Positions 58,007-64,000 of a stretch of DNA of 64,000 nucleotides are shown here, in pieces. Source of the stretch: Bacillota bacterium. Lineage in GTDB: Bacteria; Bacillota; Clostridia; Christensenellales; Aristaeellaceae. Under the pieces are notes generated by a model that was not told the DNA's origin, searched no databases, and saw only the letters and a list, made by a program, of their open reading frames with translations. A program made the position numbers and the translations under genes. The stretch is from the NCBI GenBank assembly GCA_023411175.1, contig JAEYPB010000064.1:62001-126000 (forward strand), read 5' to 3'. Within the stretch, counting starts at the first letter, position 1, and each line of letters starts with the position of its first letter.

Positions 58007-58705
58007 GTCCGTCTCGTCGGCGACGAGCAGCGCAAGGCCTCCGGTGGCGATGACCTTGGCGCTGGGCGTCTTGAGCTCCTCTCGGAACTTTTTGACCAGG
58101 TAGGTCACCTGCCCCACGTAGCCGTACACGATGCCCGCCTGAAGGTTCGTAATGGTGTTGCGGCCGATGACGGTCTCCGGCTTGACGAGCTCGAACCGGG
58201 GCAGCTTCGCGGCATGCTCGGTCAATGCCTCGGCGGCAAGCTTGAGGCCGGGGCAGATCGCGCCGCCCAAGAACTCGCCCTTGGCCGACAGCGCGCCGAA
58301 GGTGGTCGCGGTGCCGAAGTCGATGTAGATGCAGGGGCCGCCGTAGAGCGCATAAGCCGCGACGGCGTTGGCGATGCGGTCGCTGCCCAGTTCCCGGGGG
58401 TTGTCGTACTTGATGTTGATGCCGGTCTTGATGCCCGGCCCGACGGTCATCGGCTCCATGCCGAAGTAGTTGCGGCACATGTGCTCCAGCGTGAAGTTGA
58501 CCGTGGGCACAACGGACGACATGATGATGCCCTCTACGCCCTTCATGCTCACGCCGTTGTGGGCGAAAAGGTTCACCATCAGAATGCCGTATTCGTCGGA
58601 AGACATCTGCCGGTTTGTTGAAATCCGGAAATAGGCCACCATTTCTTCCTTGTCAAACAGCGCCACCTTGATGTTGGTGTTGCCGACGTCGAGGGTTAGA
58701 ATCAT
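57935..58705 (-). CDS. coaX: Type III pantothenate kinase
   Basis: CoaX phosphorylates pantothenate at the start of coenzyme A synthesis. The 256-residue protein has the ASKHA motifs: DVGNTNIKVALFD at 5-17, the pantothenate-site GSDRIANAVAA near 107-117 with its catalytic Asp, and DFGTATTFGALS. Length is typical. It follows the pantothenate-type ECF gene by 11 bases, so uptake and activation are in one operon. Confidence 0.95.
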   Translation of the reverse strand: MILTLDVGNTNIKVALFDKEEMVAYFRISTNRQMSSDEYGILMVNLFAHNGVSMKGVEGIIMSSVVPTVNFTLEHMCRNYFGMEPMTVGPGIKTGINIKYDNPRELGSDRIANAVAAYALYGGPCIYIDFGTATTFGALSAKGEFLGGAICPGLKLAAEALTEHAAKLPRFELVKPETVIGRNTITNLQAGIVYGYVGQVTYLVKKFREELKTPSAKVIATGGLALLVADETDSIDVLDGILTLKGLRIIYERNIA

Positions 58706-58716
58706 GGGTCACGCTC

Positions 58717-59307
58717 CTATTCGTGCTTTTGTTCAACCTTCCACAGCGCCAGAACGATGGGTGTGGTCAGAAGCGCGTTGACCACCGCCTCGCTGCCGCC
58801 CGCGATCAGGCCGACACCGGCAATGACCGCCAGCAGCTTAGTGGAATCGAGCCCAACAATCGTGTAAAACGCCAGCATAAGGCCGAGGTAAAAGACCGTG
58901 TTGGTGACGGAACCGACGATGGCGGCCGCCGGGAGCGCGGCCCTTCTGCCGCCCGCCGCGTTGAATGCTTTGAACGTCAGGTGCGTTGTCAGCGGCACCA
59001 GAAGCCGGGGCGCGAAGCACATCACGATGGCCAGCAACGGGTTTGCTGTCGCCAGCGCCGATGCCAGCCCGGACGGCGCGGTCATGGTCAGACCGAACAT
59101 GCTGAGCGTAGAGACAAGGCCGAAGCAGAAGCCCAGGATCAAGCCGGGCCCCAGACCCAGTACAATGGTCCCGATCACCACCGGAACCGCCAGAATGGTC
59201 ACGTTGACAAAGCCGAGCGGGATGAGGCCCAGCGGCGTCGAGCCAAACAGCAGGATCAGTGCGATGAAGAGAGCGGTGAAGGTCAAAAGACGGGTGTTCT
59301 CTTTCAT
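58717..59307 (-). CDS. ECF transporter S-component, probably pantothenate (PanT-like)
   Basis: A 196-residue membrane protein with six hydrophobic segments of the ECF S-component fold: LTFTALFIALILLFGSTPLGLIPLG at the start and a Gly-rich GLGPGLILGFCFGLVS region. The substrate assignment rests on its place directly upstream of coaX, a known PanT context, not on binding residues. It is preceded by GGAGGG and a ~100-base leader containing a small TTCCAA/TTGGAA hairpin. Confidence 0.82.
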   Translation of the reverse strand: MKENTRLLTFTALFIALILLFGSTPLGLIPLGFVNVTILAVPVVIGTIVLGLGPGLILGFCFGLVSTLSMFGLTMTAPSGLASALATANPLLAIVMCFAPRLLVPLTTHLTFKAFNAAGGRRAALPAAAIVGSVTNTVFYLGLMLAFYTIVGLDSTKLLAVIAGVGLIAGGSEAVVNALLTTPIVLALWKVEQKHE

Positions 59308-59408
59308 GGAAATTCCCTCCGTTCGAGTTCTCTTTGGATACCCGACGATCGAAAAAAGAGGCGGTTGCGCGGTTCAACTTCCAACGCTTTGGAATGCCGA
59401 CCAATTTT

Positions 59409-59435
59409 ATTATACCGCCGGCATCCGCGTGTAAA
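59409..59435 (-). promoter_or_regulatory. sigma-A-type promoter of the panT-like-coaX operon
   Basis: On the minus strand TTTACA (59435-59430), a short 15-base spacer, TATAAT (59414-59409). Confidence 0.55.
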
Positions 59436-59459
59436 AGCTATTTTGGGTAAATTCCTCTT

Positions 59460-59486
59460 TTGCCGGCGTGTCGGCCATGTTATAAT
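59460..59486 (+). promoter_or_regulatory. Extended -10 promoter of the VOC gene
   Basis: TGTTATAAT (TGn plus perfect TATAAT at 59481-59486) with a weak TTGCCG at 59460-59465. The extended -10 compensates for the 15-base spacer. Confidence 0.68.
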
Positions 59487-59517
59487 GGATCCGGCATTGC
59501 GTGAACGGAGGGATAAC

Positions 59518-59922
59518 ATGGCTTGTGATTGCAAAAACTGCGGCGGCCGCCTCGTCGGTCTCGCCCATATCGGACTGTTCGTGACCGACCTTGGCCGATC
59601 GAAGGCGTTTTACGTGGATACCCTGGGATTTGAGCCCGCCGGGGATTACCAGCTCCCCGCCTGCGACATCGCCTTTGTCAAGGCTGGCTCCTGCGTGCTG
59701 GAGTTGATTCAGCGCAAGTCCGGCGAACCGCGGCAGGCCGGGCTGTTTGATCACGTGTGCATTCAGGTAGAGGACATTGATACGCTCCTGTGCAAGCTGA
59801 TCGAGAAGAATGTCCGCTTTGAGACCGACCACGTCGTGGACGTTCCGGCGCTTGGCATCCGCAACATCTTCTTCGCGGGCCCGGACGGCGAACGGCTGGA
59901 GTTCTGTGAGCACAAGAAATGA
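59518..59922 (+). CDS. VOC (glyoxalase/bleomycin-resistance) superfamily protein
   Basis: A 134-residue protein with the two beta-alpha-beta-beta-beta modules of the vicinal oxygen chelate fold: GLAHIGLFVTDLGRSKAFYVDTLGFEP and HVCIQVEDIDTLLCKLIEKNV. Candidate metal ligands are the His of AHIGLF, the Glu of CVLELIQ, the His of FDHVCIQ and the Glu of RLEFCEH, the glyoxalase I pattern. An unusual CDCKNCGG cysteine cluster lies at residues 3-10. The substrate is unknown. ATG 59518 follows GGAGGG. Confidence 0.82.
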   Translation: MACDCKNCGGRLVGLAHIGLFVTDLGRSKAFYVDTLGFEPAGDYQLPACDIAFVKAGSCVLELIQRKSGEPRQAGLFDHVCIQVEDIDTLLCKLIEKNVRFETDHVVDVPALGIRNIFFAGPDGERLEFCEHKK

Positions 59923-60001
59923 AGAAACGCCGGAGGGCGCTGCCCTCGGGCCTTCCTTCGGGGAATGATTCCGCTAGACCCCGAAACAGCATATTTTGAC
60001 A

Positions 60002-60033
60002 GCAGAAATGCCCGCGTGAGCGGGCATTTCTGC
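60002..60033. terminator. Hairpin between the VOC gene and xylB
   Basis: GCAGAAATGCCCGC (60002-60015) pairs perfectly with GCGGGCATTTCTGC (60020-60033), loop GTGA. T runs are short on both sides, but the 14-bp stem between convergent genes suggests a shared terminator. Confidence 0.72.
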
Positions 60034-60051
60034 GTGCATTCTTCAGGTGAA

Positions 60052-61572
60052 TTACATGTCGTACACGGGCTTCAGCGCGTGGTACAGCGCCGAATACCTG
60101 CCGAAGGCGTCGCGGTACGCGCCGCGGGTGGTGGGATCGGGCAGCGTTTCGGTCTCCGCCTTGAGGACGGAGATCGCCTCGTCAAGGCTCCCCCACACGC
60201 CTGCGCCGACGCCCGCGACCATCATCGCGCCATAGGCGCCGCCCTCGCTGGCCGCGCTCATGGTGTAGACGGGCAGTTCAAAGATGTCGGCCATCATCTG
60301 CCGCCACAGCGGGGACGCGGAGCCACCGCCGGAGGCATAGACCTTTTCAGTCTTTCCAATGCTTGCGATCAGGTCGATCACCTGCTTGAGGGAGTAGGTA
60401 ACGCCCTCCATCACCGAACGGGTGATGTCGCCGCGAGTAGAGGCCAGCGACAGCCCGTAGAACACGCCGCGGGCGTTGGGATCGGAATACGGGCAGCGCT
60501 CGCCCGCCAGATACGGAAGGAACACCACACCGTTCGATCCGGGGCGGGAATCCTTGATGGCGGCGTCCTCCATGTAGGCGTAGGTATGGCGGCCGAGCTC
60601 CTTGGCGGAGCGCACGGCCTCCTCACCCAGCGCGTCCCGGTACCAGCGCAGCGAGCCGCCGGCCGACAGCGTACAGCCCAGCGCGTGCCACAGGTGGGGC
60701 GCGTTGTTGCAGAACACCTGCAGCTTGCCTTCCGGGTTGTCGCAGAAGCCGTCGAGCCCCATCGCGACGTTGCCCGCGGTACCGATGACCACGCCCAGGA
60801 TGCCGGGCTTAACAAGCCCAGCGCCGGTGGTCTGGATGACCGCGTCGCCGCCGCCCGCGAAAACCGGAAGCCCTTCGGGCAGGCCGGTCTCTTCCGCCGC
60901 CCGGCGGGTCACAGAACCGGCCCGGTCGGTGGACTCCAGCGCGACCGGGAAGATCGACCGGTCGAGCCCGCATTTCTCAATCAGCGCCTCCGACCACTTG
61001 CGGTTCTTCGTATCGAAGAAGCCGGTGCCGGAGCCGTCCGATACCTCGGTGGCCAACTCGCCCGTCAGCATGTAGCGGATATAGTCCTTCGGGCAGACGA
61101 ACTTGTCCATCTTCTCGAAGCTCTCCGGCTCTTCATCCCGAAGCCAGATGATCTTGCCGCCGGTGTAGCCGGGCAGCATGTTGTTGTTGGTCAGGCTGAG
61201 AAGGCCGGAAAGCCCGCCCGCCCGGTCGATGATCCAGTCGCACTGGGGCTGCGTGCGCTGGTCGCACCACAGAATCGACGGACGGATGACCTTTTTCTCC
61301 TTATCCAGCGCCACGAGGCCGTGCATCTGACCGGAAAAACTTACGCCCGCGATGTCTTCCACGTTGCCCTGAAACTTCTTCATGATCGCCTGGCAGCCGC
61401 GGACGATGCCCGCCCACCAGTCGGCGGGCTCCTGCTCCGCCCAGCCGGGCTTGGGTGTCGACAGCGGATATTCCTGCGTCGAGGAAGCGACGACCGCGCC
61501 GGCTTCGTCCACGATGATGCACTTCGCGCCCGAGGTTCCGATGTCCAGACCAACCAGATAGCGTTTCTTCAT
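60052..61572 (-). CDS. xylB: Xylulokinase
   Basis: A 506-residue FGGY carbohydrate kinase. GLDIGTSGAKCIIVDEAG is the N-terminal phosphate motif, SFSGQMHGLVALD with WCDQRT is the xylulokinase substrate region (Met-His-Gly in the GQMHG motif is characteristic), GGGDAVIQTTGAG and ASGGGSASPLWRQMMAD complete the ATP side. Xylose isomerase and transporters are not in the window. ATG 61572 follows GAGGAGG. A 16-base palindrome directly upstream may be an operator. Confidence 0.9.
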   Translation of the reverse strand: MKKRYLVGLDIGTSGAKCIIVDEAGAVVASSTQEYPLSTPKPGWAEQEPADWWAGIVRGCQAIMKKFQGNVEDIAGVSFSGQMHGLVALDKEKKVIRPSILWCDQRTQPQCDWIIDRAGGLSGLLSLTNNNMLPGYTGGKIIWLRDEEPESFEKMDKFVCPKDYIRYMLTGELATEVSDGSGTGFFDTKNRKWSEALIEKCGLDRSIFPVALESTDRAGSVTRRAAEETGLPEGLPVFAGGGDAVIQTTGAGLVKPGILGVVIGTAGNVAMGLDGFCDNPEGKLQVFCNNAPHLWHALGCTLSAGGSLRWYRDALGEEAVRSAKELGRHTYAYMEDAAIKDSRPGSNGVVFLPYLAGERCPYSDPNARGVFYGLSLASTRGDITRSVMEGVTYSLKQVIDLIASIGKTEKVYASGGGSASPLWRQMMADIFELPVYTMSAASEGGAYGAMMVAGVGAGVWGSLDEAISVLKAETETLPDPTTRGAYRDAFGRYSALYHALKPVYDM

Positions 61573-61587
61573 AAAAAGGCCTCCTCT

Positions 61588-61603
61588 TTGCGCCATGGCG
61601 CAA
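61588..61603. promoter_or_regulatory. Palindromic candidate operator upstream of xylB
   Basis: TTGCGCCATGGCGCAA is a perfect 16-base palindrome in the 47-base gap between plsY and xylB, ending 15 bases before the xylB start. Its position suits a repressor site, but it could also be an mRNA hairpin. Confidence 0.5.
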
Positions 61604-61619
61604 GTGTTTTGGCGTTGAC

Positions 61620-62249
61620 TTATGAATTGGGCTTTTTGAGCTTTCGACTGCCGGAAAAATGCGTTTTAGGCTCCTCGCCGCGCCGAAGCCTGGCGAAGTT
61701 GCCGCGATGGGTGTAGAGGGCGAGCCCGGTTAAAATCAGCGCAAAAACGATCTCCGGCCAATTGCCGAACCGGAAGACCAGCGTGAGCACGGAAAAAAGT
61801 ACCGCTGACGTCGCCGAAGCCACCGACATGTACCCCGTCAGCGCGAGTACGACGAACTGGCAGACCAAGACGATCAGGCCGAAAAACGGCTCGACCATCA
61901 GGATCACGCCGCCGGAGGTGGCGATGCCCTTGCCGCCCTTGAAGCCGTAGAAGACGGGCCAGTTGTGGCCCAAAATGGCGGCGAGACCGCCCGCATAGCC
62001 GCCCCACTCGCCCAGAAGCCACCGGCCGAGGAGCGCCGCCAGCAGCCCCTTTAAAAGGTCTCCCGCCAGCGTCACAACGCTCGGAAGCCAGCCCAGCGTG
62101 CGCAAAACGTTCGTTGCGCCGGTGGATTTGCTGCCGTGTTTTCGGATATCCAGCCGCCCGAAAGCCATGCCGGAGGTGATCCCGGTGGAGAAATTGCCCA
62201 TCAGGTAGCCGCCAATGATCACAATCAGCCATTTCAGCGCGATGCTCAT
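61620..62249 (-). CDS. plsY: Acyl-phosphate:glycerol-3-phosphate acyltransferase PlsY
   Basis: PlsY makes lysophosphatidic acid from acyl phosphate in the membrane. The 209-residue protein has about five helices and the three family motifs: GNFSTGITSGMAFGRLDIRKHGSKSTGATN with the GSxxxGATN loop, GHNWPVFYGFKGGKGIATSGG, and a C-terminal helix-loop with HRGNFARLRRGEEPK. It is three bases after der, a conserved der-plsY pair, and ahead of xylB. Confidence 0.94.
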   Translation of the reverse strand: MSIALKWLIVIIGGYLMGNFSTGITSGMAFGRLDIRKHGSKSTGATNVLRTLGWLPSVVTLAGDLLKGLLAALLGRWLLGEWGGYAGGLAAILGHNWPVFYGFKGGKGIATSGGVILMVEPFFGLIVLVCQFVVLALTGYMSVASATSAVLFSVLTLVFRFGNWPEIVFALILTGLALYTHRGNFARLRRGEEPKTHFSGSRKLKKPNS

Positions 62250-62252
62250 TCG

Positions 62253-63581
62253 TCAGTCCTCTCTCTGCTTCTCACGAAGCACAAGCCGAATGGGCGTGCC
62301 CTCAAAGCCAAAGGCCTTGCGGAATTGGTTGTGGATATACCGTTCATAGGAATAGTGAAGCAGCGTCTTGTCGTTGACAAACAGGACGAAAGTCGGCGGG
62401 CAGACGGACTGCTGGGTGCCGTAGTAAATGCGCAGCCTGCGGCCTGACATGGACGGCGGCGGCAGCGCCGTCTGTGCGTCGCCCAATACGTCGTTTAGAA
62501 GCCCGGTGGTAATGCGGCGTGAGGCCTGTCCGTACACCTCCCGCACCATCGGCATGATGCGGTCGGCGCGTTGGCCGGTCTTCGCAGAGATGAACAGGAT
62601 GCGCGCGTAGTCCATGAACTTCAGCTGTTCGCGGATCTGCCGGGTGAAGGCCTCCAGCGTGCCGGTGTCCTTTTCGACCGCATCCCACTTGTTGACGACG
62701 ATGATGGCGGGCTTGCCCTGCTCGTCCACGTAGCCGGCGATCTTGGTATCCTGCTCGGTGACGCCTTCCGAGGCGTCGACCAGCATCAGGACCACATCCG
62801 CCCGGTCGATGGCAGCCAGCGCACGCACCACGCTGAACCGCTCCAGCGACTGATACTCGATGGCGCGCTTTCTGCGGATGCCCGCGGTGTCGATCAGAAC
62901 GTATTCCTTGCCCTCGTCGGTAAAGCGCGTGTCGATGGCGTCCCGGGTGGTTCCGGCGATGTCGGACACCATCACGCGGGTCTCGCCAAGCAGGCGGTTG
63001 ACCAGGGACGACTTGCCCACATTGGGCTTTCCGACCACCGCCACGTGGATGGGGCTGTCTTCTTCGCGCTCGCCTTCCTCCTCGGAGGGAAGAACCTTCA
63101 TCAATTCTTCCAGAAGGTCGCCGAAGTTCATCATATTGACGGAAGAAACCGCGATCGGGTCGCCCAATCCCAGCGCGTAAAACTCGTAGGCGTGGCCTTC
63201 CTGCGCCACGCTGTCGATCTTGTTGACCACGACAATGACCGGCTTGTTGCTGCGGCGCAGCATGTCCGCAACGGTCCCGTCATCCGGCGTCAGCCCCTGC
63301 CGCCCGTCCACGAAGAAGAGGATCGCGTCGCAGGTCTCGATCGCAATCTCGGCTTGGTCGCGCATCTGCCGAAGCAGCGGATCGGTGGAGTTCGGGTCGA
63401 TGCCGCCGGTGTCGATGAGGGTGAACTTCCTGCCCTGCCATTCGCAATCGGCGTAGACGCGGTCGCGGGTCACGCCCGGCGTGTCCTCGACGATGGCGAT
63501 GCGCCGCCCCGCGATCTTGTTGAAAAAGGTTGATTTGCCCACATTGGGCCGGCCTACGATGGCCACCAGCGGTCTTGCCAT
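62253..63581 (-). CDS. der: Ribosome-assembly GTPase Der (EngA)
   Basis: Der is a double GTPase for 50S maturation. The 442-residue protein has two G domains: GRPNVGKSTFFNKI near 8, DTPGVTRDR and NKID in the first; GKPNVGKSSLVNRL near 183, DTAGIRRKR and NKWD in the second, followed by the KH-like C-terminal domain (about 355-442). It lies between a DUF512-type gene and plsY, the common Clostridia order. Confidence 0.96.
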   Translation of the reverse strand: MARPLVAIVGRPNVGKSTFFNKIAGRRIAIVEDTPGVTRDRVYADCEWQGRKFTLIDTGGIDPNSTDPLLRQMRDQAEIAIETCDAILFFVDGRQGLTPDDGTVADMLRRSNKPVIVVVNKIDSVAQEGHAYEFYALGLGDPIAVSSVNMMNFGDLLEELMKVLPSEEEGEREEDSPIHVAVVGKPNVGKSSLVNRLLGETRVMVSDIAGTTRDAIDTRFTDEGKEYVLIDTAGIRRKRAIEYQSLERFSVVRALAAIDRADVVLMLVDASEGVTEQDTKIAGYVDEQGKPAIIVVNKWDAVEKDTGTLEAFTRQIREQLKFMDYARILFISAKTGQRADRIMPMVREVYGQASRRITTGLLNDVLGDAQTALPPPSMSGRRLRIYYGTQQSVCPPTFVLFVNDKTLLHYSYERYIHNQFRKAFGFEGTPIRLVLREKQRED

Positions 63582-63605
63582 GATTCCTCCCCGCCCGAAA
63601 GGGCT

Positions 63606-64000
63606 TCAAGCGCCCTTGAGCGCCTCCAAAAGCTGTTCGCCCCGCCTGCCTACCGGCAGGATGTCTGCGCCCAGCGCATGCTTTACTTCGTTTAAGGTCA
63701 TGCCGTCGAGGAAGATTTCCTCCCCCTCCCGGAGCATGCATTCCGTTACCAATATCCTGTCCGCCCCGATCGGTTTCAGTCCGCGAATCAGATCCCCGCC
63801 GGTCAGAAGCCCGGAAACGGTGACCGTCGGCCCGAAGTAGCCGTTTGTCACCGGGATGACCCGCACGCGAACGCCCGAAAGCGGATGATCCGCGATTAGT
63901 TTTTCCATAAACGGCGCAACGGAAACCCCGCAGGCGATCACGAGATCCGCCGGGCGCGCGATGAGATCGTCCGACTGATACGCCTCGTCAAACTCGCGTT
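63606..64000 (-). CDS. DUF512 (TIGR03279-like) protein, C-terminal part; runs off the window
   Basis: The frame is open from the window edge to a stop at 63606, about 130 residues. It contains VIACGVSVAPFMEKL, RVRVIPVTNGYFGPTVTVSGLLTGGDL and LREGEEIFLDGMTLNEVKHALG, which match the end of DUF512 family proteins (a PDZ-like N-terminus, then a radical-SAM-like and a DUF512 domain). The N-terminal part is not in the window, so the metal-binding residues cannot be checked. These proteins usually adjoin der. The function is unknown. Confidence 0.8.
   Translation of the reverse strand, partial: REFDEAYQSDDLIARPADLVIACGVSVAPFMEKLIADHPLSGVRVRVIPVTNGYFGPTVTVSGLLTGGDLIRGLKPIGADRILVTECMLREGEEIFLDGMTLNEVKHALGADILPVGRRGEQLLEALKGA

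Noticed and set aside
59965..61716. 583-codon open frame on the plus strand opposite xylB
   Set aside because: Antisense shadow of xylB that also crosses the intergenic terminator.
1..64000. tRNA, rRNA, CRISPR array, insertion sequence or prophage
   Set aside because: No direct-repeat array, transposase, phage structural gene or cloverleaf was recognised; the single tyrosine recombinase has no mobile-element partners.

Overview
The window is a dense, high-GC chromosomal segment of an anaerobic, spore-forming Firmicute, most likely a GC-rich member of the Clostridia; the exact lineage cannot be fixed from the sequence alone. Evidence: a complete spoIIAA-spoIIAB-sigF operon behind a sigma-H-like promoter, the Gram-positive ctsR-mcsA-mcsB-clpC operon with its CtsR box, a Firmicute SOS box in front of lexA, class III (anaerobic) ribonucleotide reductase nrdD/nrdG, ThyX instead of ThyA, RicT/YlbF proteins, DarA, CoaX and ECF vitamin transporters. 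There are about 60 protein genes, no rRNA or tRNA, no CRISPR array and no insertion sequence; apart from one tyrosine recombinase it reads as core genome.

Layout. 1-2.5 kb: darA-holB-ricT. 2.6-5.0 kb: a zinc-ribbon protein, DUF554 and MFS membrane proteins. 5.1-9.7 kb: CtsR-controlled protein-quality operon. 9.6-10.3 kb: an unknown membrane protein. 10.4-14.4 kb: operon with a nadD-yqeK fusion, rsfS, an anti-sigma-like protein, a SigB-type sigma factor, proC and rnhA. 14.4-16.7 kb: tyrosine recombinase, a Cys-rich small protein and lexA. 16.8-29.5 kb: a nine-gene minus-strand operon (TIGR03960 and TIGR03936 proteins, RNase E/G, miaB, ylbF, mutS, mutL, miaA, ynbB-like). 29.6-34.1 kb: lysA, the spoIIA operon and a short FtsH-like protease. 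34.2-39.2 kb: a class A PBP, then nth-obgE-yhbY and DUF3343. 39.3-49.5 kb: cysteine desulfurase, dacF, an AlkX/YcaQ-like glycosylase coupled to a MrfA-like helicase, nrdG, nrdD and a tandem ThyX. 49.6-54.3 kb: ctpA, a CdaR-type regulator, a shared sugar-ABC ATPase and yfbR. 54.3-64 kb: TPP riboswitch-thiT, pgi, DUF3810, coaX-panT, a VOC protein, xylB, plsY, der and a partial DUF512 protein.

How the parts fit. Several stress and repair circuits sit together: CtsR/Clp heat shock, LexA SOS control, MutS/MutL mismatch repair, Nth base excision, and a helicase-glycosylase pair that may form a crosslink-repair unit. Two sigma/anti-sigma modules are present: a canonical SpoIIAA/AB/SigF set and a second SigB-type pair whose anti-sigma protein has lost recognisable ATP-binding glycine boxes. 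DNA-precursor genes (nrdD, nrdG, thyX, yfbR) and cofactor genes (nadD, coaX, panT, thiT) are also concentrated here.

Most notable: (i) the ATGA-coupled MrfA-like helicase and AlkX-like glycosylase genes; (ii) an inverted repeat burying the dacF ribosome-binding site and start codon, with a forespore-type promoter placed so that its own transcript would escape the hairpin; (iii) a tandem-duplicated ThyX whose signature motif is split between its halves; (iv) the degenerate anti-sigma protein.
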